DNA from: Caulobacteraceae bacterium UBA6225
Lineage (GTDB): Bacteria; Pseudomonadota; Alphaproteobacteria; Caulobacterales; Caulobacteraceae
DNA: 7,480 nucleotides
Assembly (NCBI GenBank): GCA_002441055.1
Contig: DJWR01000045.1
Span: 1 to 7,480 of the forward strand
Direction of reading: 5' to 3'
The notes under the pieces were generated by a model. It saw only the letters and a list, made by a program, of their open reading frames with translations, was not told the origin of the DNA and did no database searches. Positions 1-7,106 of the stretch are shown piece by piece. The translations under genes were made by a program, and so were the position numbers. How positions within the stretch are numbered: the stretch's first letter is position 1; each line of letters starts with the position of its first letter.

Positions 1-232
<232 letters not shown>

Positions 233-311
233 TTCTTCTTCTACTTTCCTTGATGGCGAAGGGCAGTGTCGGGATCATCCCGGATCGCGCGCCTTGGCCG
301 TATGTCTTCAA

Positions 312-327
312 CCCGCCTTTCGGCGGG
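312..327 (-). other. Intercistronic GAAA-tetraloop hairpin between groES and groEL
   Basis: On the mRNA (minus) strand the sequence is CCCGCC-GAAA-GGCGGG, a perfect 6-bp GC stem closed by a GNRA-type tetraloop. It lies 24 bases after the groES stop and about 80 bases before the groEL start. No U-tract follows, so it is unlikely to be a full terminator. Established knowledge: in Agrobacterium the groESL transcript is cleaved between the two cistrons upon heat shock. By inference this hairpin could be a processing or stability element, or a weak attenuator, that sets the groES to groEL ratio. Confidence 0.6.
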
Positions 328-351
328 CCAGGTCGGCGAGGGGCCGGGGTC

Positions 352-639
352 TTAGTCGAGGACGCCCAGGACGTCGCTTTCCTTCATGATCAGCAGGTCT
401 TCGCCTTCGAGCTTGATCTCGGTGCCCGACCACTTGCCGAACAGGATGCGATCGCCGGTCTTGACGTCCAGGGGCTGGACCTTGCCGCTTTCATCACGGG
501 CGCCGGGGCCGACGGCGATGATTTCGCCTTCCTGCGGCTTTTCCTTCACGGTGTCGGGGATGATGATCCCGCCCTTGGTCTTCTGTTCTTCCTCGACACG
601 CCGCACGAGGACGCGGTCTCCCAAAGGACGAAACGCCAT
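352..639 (-). CDS. groES: Co-chaperonin GroES (10 kDa)
   Basis: The 95-residue product is the lid of the GroEL chamber and forms a heptameric dome that caps the GroEL ring in an ATP-dependent way. It has normal family length and starts MAFRPLGDRVLVRR, the usual first beta strand. The mobile loop that contacts GroEL covers about residues 16-35 and contains GGIIIP (23-28). Later family segments are AVGPGAR, then VKTGDRILFGKWSGTEIK, then the C-terminal LLIMKESDVLGVLD. The ATG at 639 is preceded by GGAGC about 9 bases upstream, a reasonable ribosome-binding site. It is the first gene of a groES-groEL operon, with CIRCE and a sigma32-like promoter in the 100-130 bases upstream. Nothing appears damaged or unusual. 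Confidence 0.98.
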   Translation of the reverse strand: MAFRPLGDRVLVRRVEEEQKTKGGIIIPDTVKEKPQEGEIIAVGPGARDESGKVQPLDVKTGDRILFGKWSGTEIKLEGEDLLIMKESDVLGVLD

Positions 640-704
640 TTTGGTCTTGCTCCATTCGGAACTATTGGAATTGCGATGAGGCCAGCTCCCGCGGTCGGCG
701 CATA

Positions 705-731
705 TTAGCAGCCGCCGACCCTGAGTGCTAA
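705..731 (-). promoter_or_regulatory. CIRCE element, HrcA repressor operator for groESL
   Basis: The known consensus is TTAGCACTC-N9-GAGTGCTAA. Read on the minus strand, the promoter-proximal arm TTAGCACTC (731-723) is perfect, the spacer is exactly 9 bases, and the distal arm is GGCTGCTAA (713-705), which matches 7 of 9. HrcA is known to bind this element and repress groESL until heat shock. The element begins about 10 bases after the proposed -10 region, so it probably lies at the start of the transcript, where repressor would block initiation. It could also fold in the 5' leader. The position 66 bases before groES fits the family. Confidence 0.93.
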
Positions 732-740
732 CGCGGCCTG

Positions 741-770
741 GAATTAGGTAGGACGGCCTGCGAAGTCAAG
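741..770 (-). promoter_or_regulatory. Putative heat-shock (sigma32-type) promoter of groESL
   Basis: On the minus strand CTTGACTTC (770-762) matches the sigma32 -35 core CTTGA. After 13 bases from CTTGA comes CCTACCTAATT (752-742), which resembles the sigma32 -10 motif CCCCATNT and also gives a sigma70-like TAATTC. A start near 735 would place CIRCE at the beginning of the transcript. In Caulobacter, groESL is known to combine a sigma32 promoter for heat induction with CIRCE/HrcA control. The hexamers are judged by eye and the start site is not determined. Confidence 0.65.
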
Positions 771-840
771 CTGCGCCGCGGCGATTGGTCATCATTCGGA
801 CTGGGCTCGCCGTCAGGATTTCTGTCGGAAGCTTAACTGG

Positions 841-863
841 ATAGGCGCCATGGCCGTGCCTAT
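841..863. repeat. Short inverted repeat upstream of the small ORF
   Basis: ATAGGCGC (841-848) and GTGCCTAT (856-863) form an 8-bp dyad with one G-T pair and a 7-base centre. It ends 9 bases before the ATG of the small ORF and lies 170 bases before the tetR start, inside the divergent region between groES and tetR. It could be an operator, possibly for autoregulation, or an RNA hairpin in a leader. The half-sites do not match the TCACCA motif found downstream of tetR, so the cognate protein is unknown. Confidence 0.4.
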
Positions 864-872
864 CTGTGACCT

Positions 873-962
873 ATGGTCAAGCTCTTCAAAGTCCTTCCCG
901 CCCTGATGGCCCTGGCTGGCGTGCTCAGCCTGTTCGTCCTCACCCGGCCGGCCACCTTCTGA
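873..962 (+). CDS. Possible 29-residue single-pass membrane peptide
   Basis: An ATG at 873 opens a 29-residue frame ending at TGA (960-962). The peptide begins MVKLFKVLPALMALAGVLSL, then FVLT and RPATF. It has a short basic N-terminus (Lys3, Lys6) followed by an uninterrupted hydrophobic stretch of about 17 residues (8-24), long enough for one membrane helix. The gene product is unrecognised. It lies 70 bases before the tetR start on the same strand, so co-transcription is possible. Against it: no convincing Shine-Dalgarno precedes the ATG, and hydrophobic codons are easily produced by chance in GC-rich DNA. It could equally be a leader peptide or not translated. Confidence 0.35.
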   Translation: MVKLFKVLPALMALAGVLSLFVLTRPATF

Positions 963-1032
963 GGCGCCTTGCGTCGTCTCACCGCCCCGGCGCTTGACCT
1001 TCGGGCCGCCGGCGTCCTCCACTGCGCCGATC

Positions 1033-1725
1033 ATGGGGAAATCATCCGAAACCGCGTCCGGGCCCACCCGGGGGCGCCGGCCCAAGGGCCAGGGCCAGGA
1101 TCTGCGCGAAGCCATCCTGAACGCCGCCGAGGAGCTGTTCTCCCGCCATGGCTTCTATGGCGTTACGGTGCGCCAGGTGGCCGCCGAGGCCGGCGTCGAC
1201 ACCGCCCTGATCCACTATTATTTCGGCGCCAAGCGCGAGCTGTTTGACGCGGTTTTCGCCAGGCGCGCCGAGATCCTCAACCGGGCGCGGCTGGAGGCCA
1301 TGGCCGCCTACCAAGCGGCCCATCCCAACGACCTGAAGGTCGAAGGCGTCATCGAGGCCTTCATCGGGCCGCTGCTGGACCGCTCCATGACCCAGGACCC
1401 GGGCTGGAAAAACTATTTCCGACTGGTCGCCCTGGTGAACAACACCCCGGCCTGGGGGGGCGAAACCATGCACCGCTTCTTCGATCCCGTTGTGCACAAG
1501 CTGATCGACACCCTGAAGGCGGCCTTGCCGGAGGCCGAAATCGACGACCTCTACTGGTGCTACCAGTTTCTCACCGGGGCCATGATGTTGGCCCTGTCGG
1601 AGACCGGGCGGATCGACCAGCTGTCAGATGGCCTGTGCCGCTCGTCGGACCTGCAGGCGGTGCGCGAGCGATTGTTCGCCTATTGCGCCGCGGGCCTCGA
1701 AACCGTCGTGCGTCGTCGCGCCTGA
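1033..1725 (+). CDS. TetR/AcrR-family transcriptional regulator with PsrA-like C-terminal domain
   Basis: This is a cytoplasmic DNA-binding regulator, probably a ligand-released repressor. The ATG at 1033 gives 230 residues, typical of the family; the upstream frame offers only TTG starts. After a basic leader (GRRPKG, 14-19) comes the TetR helix-turn-helix domain: REAILNAAEELFSRHGFYGV (25-44), then VRQVAAEAGV and the recognition segment ALIHYYFGAKRELFDAVF (58-75). The C-terminal half contains FRLVALVNN (129-137) and DLYWCYQFLTGAMMLALSET (172-191). By eye this resembles PsrA-type fatty-acid-responsive regulators. The ribosome-binding site is weak. No terminator is evident after the stop. The next gene in the same direction is the TonB receptor, and the gap between them holds a duplicated palindrome-type site. 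By inference this protein controls the receptor and permease, and its ligand may be an acyl or hydrophobic compound. Confidence 0.9.
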   Translation: MGKSSETASGPTRGRRPKGQGQDLREAILNAAEELFSRHGFYGVTVRQVAAEAGVDTALIHYYFGAKRELFDAVFARRAEILNRARLEAMAAYQAAHPNDLKVEGVIEAFIGPLLDRSMTQDPGWKNYFRLVALVNNTPAWGGETMHRFFDPVVHKLIDTLKAALPEAEIDDLYWCYQFLTGAMMLALSETGRIDQLSDGLCRSSDLQAVRERLFAYCAAGLETVVRRRA

Positions 1726-1752
1726 GCCTGGCCCCGCAGCTAGTGTTGCGGA

Positions 1753-1766
1753 AATTCACCAACTGG
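1753..1766 (+). promoter_or_regulatory. Upstream copy of the AATTCACCAACTGG operator motif
   Basis: AATTCACCAACTGG here is identical over 14 bases to the copy at 1837-1850. The left half-site TCACCA is intact (1756-1761), but the right half is TGGCCA instead of TGGTGA, so the dyad is imperfect. The starts of the two copies are 84 bases apart, about eight B-DNA turns, which puts them on the same face of the helix. The motif falls between a weak TTGCGG (1747-1752) and AAAAAT (1769-1774), which might be a poor promoter. By inference it is an auxiliary binding site for the adjacent TetR regulator. Confidence 0.55.
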
Positions 1767-1836
1767 CCAAAAATTTCGCACAACCCTCCATCTGAGCCCT
1801 GGCGCGAAGGCCCTGGTTGCAGGCACACTCACCGCT

Positions 1837-1853
1837 AATTCACCAACTGGTGA
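1837..1853 (+). promoter_or_regulatory. Palindromic operator upstream of the TonB receptor
   Basis: TCACCA-AC-TGGTGA (1840-1853) is a perfect 6+6 dyad with a 2-base centre, the size and form typical of TetR-family operators. It shares AATTCACCAACTGG with the copy at 1753. It lies 48 bases before the receptor ATG, where bound repressor could block the promoter or early elongation. The nearest candidate regulator is the TetR gene ending at 1725. A second short palindrome, GCGACGTCGC (1860-1869), follows 6 bases later and may be coincidental. The promoter itself could not be placed with confidence. Confidence 0.65.
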
Positions 1854-1901
1854 GTTTAGGCGACGTCGCACCTCACAAAGCGGCGCGTTGGGGAGGATAA
1901 A

Positions 1902-4115
1902 ATGAATTCCATCTTGAAGGCTGCGCTCCTGGCGAGCGCGGCGATGGCGGCCGTTCCTGGCGTCGCCGCCGCTCAGGCCCCCGCGCAGGGGCCCGCAGTG
2001 GTCGAAGAACTTGTGGTCACCGCCCGGCGACGTGAAGAGTCGCTCAAGGACGTGCCCGTGGCGGTCACCGCCGTCTCTGCCGAACGTCTGGAGGCCACCG
2101 GCGCCGCCGACATCACCACCTTGCAGCAATCGACCCCCAACCTCACCGTTCAGGTGGCCCGGGGCTCCAACTCCACCCTGATCTCCTTCATCCGCGGCGT
2201 GGGCCAGCAGGACCCCCTGTGGGGCTTCGAGCCCGGGGTCGGCCTCTATGTGGATGACGTCTATATCGCCCGTCCGCAGGGCGCGGTGCTCGACATCTTC
2301 GACATCGAACGCATGGAGGTCCTGCGTGGACCCCAGGGCACGCTCTATGGCCGCAACACCATCGGTGGAGCGATCAAGTACGTCACCGCCAAGATCGACG
2401 GCGATCCGGAGATGCGGTTCAAGGGCCAGCTCGGCTCCTACAATCAGCGCGACTTCATCGGCTCGGCCAAGGGCATGGTCAGCGACAACCTGGGCGTCGG
2501 CCTGACCTGGGCCAGCTTCGACCGGGACGGCTATGGCAACAACCTGACCACCGGGGCTGAGCACTATAACAAGGACGTGGCTGCGGCCCGGGCCACGGTG
2601 GAGTTCTCGCCCACGCCGGACCTGTTCTTCCGTCTGGCCGGCGACATCGTCACCGACCGCTCCAACCCCCGTCACGGCCACCGCGAAGCCGCCGCCTTCA
2701 ACGCGGCCAATCTGCCGATCCCCGGCGGCGAGGTCCTGCCCAACGTCTATGACACCCGGGCCGGGGCCGGCGACAAGAACCGGGTGGAGAGCCGCGGCGT
2801 CTCTCTGCTGGGGGAATGGTCGGCCAGCGACTCCCTGACCTTCAAGTCTATTTCGGCCTATCGCGCGGGCGAAACTGCGGGCGAGATCGATTTCGACACC
2901 CTGCCGGCACCCTATCTGGACATCCCGGCCCGCTATAGCGACCACCAGTTCACCCAGGAACTGCAGCTCCTCTATTCGGGCGACCGGGTGCAGGCGGTGG
3001 GCGGTCTCTTCTATCTGAACGCCACGGCAGCCGGCGCCTTCGACACGGTGCTGAGCCAGGCGGCGCTGACCATCGCCACGGCCGGCCATGTGGACACCGA
3101 AAGCTGGTCGGCCTTCGCCGATGTGAGCTTTGATCTGACCGAGGCGCTGACCCTGTCGGTGGGCGGGCGCTACACCCGAGATGAGAAGACCGGCGTGGTC
3201 TATCGCCAGAACTTTACGGGCATCCGTTCGCCCCTGTTCGGCAACCCGCTGGCCGTGCCGGGCCTGGTGCGGTCGAACTTCACCAGCACCGACAGCTACG
3301 AGAAGTTCACCCCCCGGGTCAGCGTCAGCTACGATCTCAGTTCCGAGCTGACCGGCTACGCCTCCTATAGCCAGGGCTTCAAGTCCGGCGGCTTCGACAT
3401 GCGCGCCGACGCCATCCTCACCCCCACCTCCCGGGATGGCTATGCGCCTGAGACGGTGGATTCCTACGAGGCCGGCCTGAAGGGCTACTTCTTCGATCGT
3501 CGTCTGAACCTGAACACTGCGGTCTTCTACGCCCAGTATCAGGACCAGCAGGTCACCCTGCAGACGCCGGTGGGCGCCTCCATCGCCAGCCAGGTGCTCA
3601 ATGTGGGCGAGTCCCACATGTCGGGCGTCGAGCTGGAAGGGGTCGCCTATCTGACCCCCGATCTGAGCGCCAACTTCTCCCTGGGCTACATCAAGGCCGA
3701 GTTCGACGAGTATCGGGCCCTGAACCCACTCACCGGCGTGGTGGAGGACTTCGCCGACAGCCGGGTGTTCCAGAACACCCCGGAATGGACCGGCGCTTTC
3801 AGCCTGACCTACCAGCGTGACCTGGGCGACAAGGGAAAGATCAGCTTCATCCCTTCGGCGGCCTATCGTTCGTCCTTCTCCATGTTCGAGATCCCCTCGC
3901 GGCTCGATCAGGGCGCCTACTGGCTCTATGACGCCAGCCTGGTGTGGACCTCCGAAAGCGAGCGTTATCGGGTGGGCCTGCACGGCAAGAACCTGGGCGA
4001 TGAGACCTATCGCATCGGGGGGTACAACTTCCCGGGCGGCCTCTTCGCCAATTCGATCACGGCCTATTATGGCCCGCCCCAGACCGTGACCCTCTCCCTC
4101 GAAGCGAAGTTCTAG
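1902..4115 (+). CDS. TonB-dependent outer-membrane receptor
   Basis: The 737-residue protein is a TonB-gated transporter that binds a scarce or large substrate at the cell surface and brings it into the periplasm using ExbB/ExbD/TonB energy. The start is fixed by GGGGAGG (1890-1896), 5 bases before the ATG. Residues 1-24 form a signal peptide with probable cleavage near VAAA-Q. A TonB-box-like EELVVTA lies at 35-41. The plug domain (about 48-165) shows FIRGVGQQ (97-103), GLYVDDVYIAR (114-124) and the strongly conserved IERMEVLRGPQGTLYGRNTI (136-155). The rest is a 22-strand-type barrel with repeated alternating strands, ending TLSLEAKF with the usual terminal Phe. No second N-terminal signalling domain is present, so it is not a sigma/anti-sigma transducer. 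Similar receptors are abundant in Caulobacterales and sphingomonads. The substrate is unknown; the neighbouring permease and dehydrogenases suggest an organic carbon source rather than iron. Confidence 0.95.
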   Translation: MNSILKAALLASAAMAAVPGVAAAQAPAQGPAVVEELVVTARRREESLKDVPVAVTAVSAERLEATGAADITTLQQSTPNLTVQVARGSNSTLISFIRGVGQQDPLWGFEPGVGLYVDDVYIARPQGAVLDIFDIERMEVLRGPQGTLYGRNTIGGAIKYVTAKIDGDPEMRFKGQLGSYNQRDFIGSAKGMVSDNLGVGLTWASFDRDGYGNNLTTGAEHYNKDVAAARATVEFSPTPDLFFRLAGDIVTDRSNPRHGHREAAAFNAANLPIPGGEVLPNVYDTRAGAGDKNRVESRGVSLLGEWSASDSLTFKSISAYRAGETAGEIDFDTLPAPYLDIPARYSDHQFTQELQLLYSGDRVQAVGGLFYLNATAAGAFDTVLSQAALTIATAGHVDTESWSAFADVSFDLTEALTLSVGGRYTRDEKTGVVYRQNFTGIRSPLFGNPLAVPGLVRSNFTSTDSYEKFTPRVSVSYDLSSELTGYASYSQGFKSGGFDMRADAILTPTSRDGYAPETVDSYEAGLKGYFFDRRLNLNTAVFYAQYQDQQVTLQTPVGASIASQVLNVGESHMSGVELEGVAYLTPDLSANFSLGYIKAEFDEYRALNPLTGVVEDFADSRVFQNTPEWTGAFSLTYQRDLGDKGKISFIPSAAYRSSFSMFEIPSRLDQGAYWLYDASLVWTSESERYRVGLHGKNLGDETYRIGGYNFPGGLFANSITAYYGPPQTVTLSLEAKF

Positions 4116-4126
4116 TAGAGCTTGGC

Positions 4127-4153
4127 GGCCCGGCTCCCCTTGGGGGCCGGGCC
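4127..4153 (+). terminator. GC-rich hairpin between the receptor and permease genes
   Basis: GGCCCGGC (4127-4134) pairs perfectly with GCCGGGCC (4146-4153). Inside, CCCC (4136-4139) can pair with GGGG (4142-4145), with T4135 bulged. The stem begins 11 bases after the receptor TAG and ends 22 bases before the permease ATG. It is followed by TTCGTCTGTTTG, which is only moderately T-rich. It may be a partial terminator or an attenuator that makes the permease less expressed than the receptor, or a 3'-end stabiliser of receptor mRNA. Confidence 0.5.
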
Positions 4154-4175
4154 TTCGTCTGTTTGCGGAGCTCGA

Positions 4176-5492
4176 ATGACCACGCCCCCTGACGCCGCCA
4201 CCCGCCCGCCCCGGGGCATTTCGCCTGGCCGCTATCCGATCACCGTCCTTGGGGTGTTGATCGTCGCCTATACGTTCAACTTCCTCGATCGCCAGATCCT
4301 CGGAATCCTCGCCGGGCCCATCAAGGCCGATCTGGGGCTGACCGACAGCCAGCTGGGCCTCATGGGCGGGCTGGCCTTCGCCCTCTTTTACACCGGCCTT
4401 GGCATTCCGGTGGCCTGGCTCGCCGACCGCTGGAGCCGCACCTGGATCATGACCGGGGCGCTGGCCCTGTGGAGCGGCTTCACCGCCCTGAGCGGCTTCG
4501 CCACCGGCTTCTGGTCTCTGTTTCTGGCCCGGATGGGGGTCGGGATCGGTGAGGCTGGCGGCGTGGCCCCCGCCTATTCCCTGATCGCCGACTACTTTCC
4601 CAAGACCCAGCGGGCCCGGGCGCTGGCGGCCTATTCCTTCGGCATCCCCATCGGCTCGGCCCTGGGCATCCTGTTCGGCGGTTTGATCGCCCACGCCATC
4701 GACTGGCGGGCGGCCTTCACCATCGTGGGGGCGGCTGGGATCGCCTTCGCCCCAATCTTCCGCCTGATCGTCAAGGAGCCCCGGCGGGGCGCCTATGATG
4801 AGCCGCCGGTCGATCCTGTCCCGCCGCTGGCCGAACAGGCGCCGGCCGCCCCACCCCCCGGCGCGGTGGCCCTGTTGCTGCGCAAGCCCAGCTTCTGGCT
4901 GATCTCGCTTGGGGCGGCGGCCTCGTCGGTGTGCGGCTATGGCGTGGCCTTCTGGCTGCCCTCCTTCTTTGAGCGCAGCCTGGGCATGAGCCTGGTGGAC
5001 CGCTCCATCTTCCTGGGGATCATCACCCTGGTGGGCGGGGTGATCGGCGTCTGGGCCGGGGGCTGGCTGGGCGACCGGCTGGGGCCGAAGCTTCCGGCGG
5101 CCTATCTGCTGGTGCCAGCCGGGGCCTTCCTGATCGCCCTGCCGTGTTTCTTCCTGGCCATTCAGTCCCAGTCCCTGGCCCTGGCCTTCGTCCTGTTCAT
5201 CATCCCCCAGGGGTTGAACCTGGCCTGGTTGGGTCCGGTGATCACGGCGGTCCAGCACCTGGTGCCGGTGGCGCAGCGCTCGGTGGCCTCGGCCTGCTTC
5301 CTGTTCGTCAACAACCTGATCGGTCTGGGCCTGGGCACCTGGTACTTCGGCGCGGTGTCTGACGCCCTGACTCCCAGGTTTGGCGAGGAATCCCTGCGCT
5401 ACGCCATCTATTCGGGCCTGGCCTTCTATCTGGTGGCCTCGGCCCTGTTCGTCATCGGCGCCCGGCGGCTGAAGCACGACTGGGTGGCCTGA
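4176..5492 (+). CDS. MFS transporter, Spinster-like family
   Basis: This is an inner-membrane secondary transporter of the major facilitator superfamily. The ATG at 4176 follows GGAG with a 5-base gap and gives 438 residues. A longer frame from TTG at 4122 would run through the hairpin and is rejected. About 12 hydrophobic helices are visible. The first has NFLDRQILGIL (35-45), a pattern typical of Spinster-like bacterial permeases. The motif-A loop is WLADRWSRTW (81-90), with a weaker counterpart WLGDRLGPK (297-305). Helices 4-5 contain GVGIGEAGGVAPAYSLIADY (121-140). The central cytoplasmic loop (about 200-233) is rich in Pro and Ala. It lies 60 bases after the TonB receptor and is probably co-transcribed with it. 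Such receptor-permease pairs are common in Caulobacterales and sphingomonads. Substrate and direction of transport are not determinable. Confidence 0.92.
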   Translation: MTTPPDAATRPPRGISPGRYPITVLGVLIVAYTFNFLDRQILGILAGPIKADLGLTDSQLGLMGGLAFALFYTGLGIPVAWLADRWSRTWIMTGALALWSGFTALSGFATGFWSLFLARMGVGIGEAGGVAPAYSLIADYFPKTQRARALAAYSFGIPIGSALGILFGGLIAHAIDWRAAFTIVGAAGIAFAPIFRLIVKEPRRGAYDEPPVDPVPPLAEQAPAAPPPGAVALLLRKPSFWLISLGAAASSVCGYGVAFWLPSFFERSLGMSLVDRSIFLGIITLVGGVIGVWAGGWLGDRLGPKLPAAYLLVPAGAFLIALPCFFLAIQSQSLALAFVLFIIPQGLNLAWLGPVITAVQHLVPVAQRSVASACFLFVNNLIGLGLGTWYFGAVSDALTPRFGEESLRYAIYSGLAFYLVASALFVIGARRLKHDWVA

Positions 5493-5523
5493 GCCCCCAG
5501 TCGTGGCCCAGCACGGCCCAGGT

Positions 5524-5553
5524 CCCAGCGCGCACCCTTGGGCCCGCGCTGGG
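5524..5553 (+). terminator. GC-rich hairpin after the permease gene
   Basis: CCCAGCGCG (5524-5532) pairs perfectly over 9 bp with CGCGCTGGG (5545-5553). The 12-base centre contains CCCTTGGG, which can extend the structure. It begins 31 bases after the permease stop. No T-tract follows (TGTCCCGCC), so it is a weak intrinsic terminator at best and more likely a 3'-end stabilising structure or Rho-assisted end. It is the first of three inverted repeats in the gap between convergent genes. Confidence 0.5.
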
Positions 5554-5572
5554 TGTCCCGCCTGACGGGCGT

Positions 5573-5624
5573 AGAGCCCTTTCCGATCTGATTGCTTCAA
5601 TCAGATCGGATAAAAAAGGGCTCT
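5573..5624. repeat. Palindromic intergenic repeat, unit 1
   Basis: The outer arms AGAGCCCTTT (5573-5582) and AAAGGGCTCT (5615-5624) are perfect over 10 bp. The inner arms CCGATCTGATT (5583-5593) and AATCAGATCGG (5599-5609) are perfect over 11 bp around the loop GCTTC. Only ATAAA (5610-5614) is unpaired, on the 3' side. The stem totals 21 bp, more than a terminator needs. On the minus strand it includes a T6 run. It could end transcription from both convergent genes. Its AGAGC...GCTCT ends and CGATC core recur in unit 2, which suggests a dispersed palindromic repeat family of the RIME/REP kind known in alphaproteobacteria. Confidence 0.75.
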
Positions 5625-5636
5625 AAATCATAAAGT

Positions 5637-5685
5637 TAGAGCATTTTTCGATCCGATAGCCGCATCACGCTTATCGGAAAATGCT

Positions 5686-5688
<3 letters not shown>
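5637..5688. repeat. Palindromic intergenic repeat, unit 2, overlapping a stop codon
   Basis: TAGAGCATTTT (5637-5647) pairs perfectly with AAAATGCTCTA (5678-5688). Inside, CCGATA (5653-5658) pairs with TATCGG (5672-5677). TCGAT (5648-5652) is unpaired on one side and the loop is 13 bases. The unit is 52 bases, the same span as unit 1, and lies 12 bases (AAATCATAAAGT) after it. Its last three bases, read on the minus strand as TAG, are the stop codon of the acyl-CoA dehydrogenase gene. It may serve as that gene's terminator, though no T-run follows at once on the minus strand. Confidence 0.75.
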
Positions 5689-6924
<1,236 letters not shown>

Positions 6925-6939
6925 GGGGCTCGCCTTCCA

Positions 6940-6957
6940 TTCAAACAAATGTTTGAA
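6940..6957. promoter_or_regulatory. Palindromic operator of PsrA/acyl-CoA-responsive TetR type
   Basis: TTCAAACA-AA-TGTTTGAA is a perfect 8+8 dyad with a 2-base centre. It contains CAAAC-N4-GTTTG (6942-6955), the arrangement reported for PsrA-type fatty-acid regulators. It ends one base from the GGAAGG ribosome-binding site of the minus-strand dehydrogenase and 16 bases before its ATG. Bound protein would therefore sit at or just after the transcription start. Control of the divergent second dehydrogenase is also possible. The half-site differs from the TCACCA motif near tetR, so a regulator outside the window may bind here. Confidence 0.75.
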
Positions 6958-6977
6958 CGCAATTTACGCCCCCCTGA

Positions 6978-6991
6978 CGAACAGGCGTTTG
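6978..6991. promoter_or_regulatory. Possible second, degenerate CAAAC-N4-GTTTG site
   Basis: CGAAC-AGGC-GTTTG matches the neighbouring operator in 9 of 10 half-site bases, with the same 4-base centre. It lies 36 bases from the first site, nearer the divergent plus-strand dehydrogenase. It overlaps a TTGATT (6989-6994) that could be a plus-strand -35 element, although no good -10 follows. On the minus strand TAAATT (6966-6961), between the two sites, is a possible -10. Moderate support only. Confidence 0.4.
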
Positions 6992-7106
6992 ATTTTTAGC
7001 AATTCTGCGCCAATGGTGATCAAGAGATCGATCCGGGCGCGTCCTGGCCCCCTGCGGCCGACCCCCGGCGCCCCGCTTCAACGCCCATGTCCCCGGGAGG
7101 ACCACG

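Noticed and set aside
250..708. 152-residue plus-strand frame over groES
   Set aside because: It is a shadow of groES on the opposite strand, runs across the CIRCE region, and has no recognisable domain or ribosome-binding site.
994..1032. Longer TetR start at TTG 994
   Set aside because: It adds 13 residues with no family similarity and no ribosome-binding site. The ATG at 1033 gives the normal leader before the helix-turn-helix.
813..1115. 100-residue minus-strand frame between groES and tetR
   Set aside because: It overlaps the tetR start and the small hydrophobic frame, and its composition is typical of antisense GC-rich DNA, with no motif.
1454..1460. Run of seven G in tetR as a possible phase-variation tract
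   Set aside because: The frame is intact through it (Trp-Gly-Gly), and short G runs are expected at this GC content.
4122..4175. Longer permease start at TTG 4122
   Set aside because: This start lies just before the hairpin and would translate through it. The ATG at 4176 has a GGAG at a good distance.
1740..5600. 1286-residue minus-strand open frame
   Set aside because: It is the in-register antisense of the TonB receptor and the MFS permease. Its translation is low-complexity, rich in Gly, Gln, Arg and His, with no domain. The openness follows from avoidance of TTA, CTA and TCA codons.
6925..6948. Longer dehydrogenase start at TTG 6948
   Set aside because: It lies within the palindromic operator, whereas the ATG at 6924 follows GGAAGG and begins at the usual family N-terminus.
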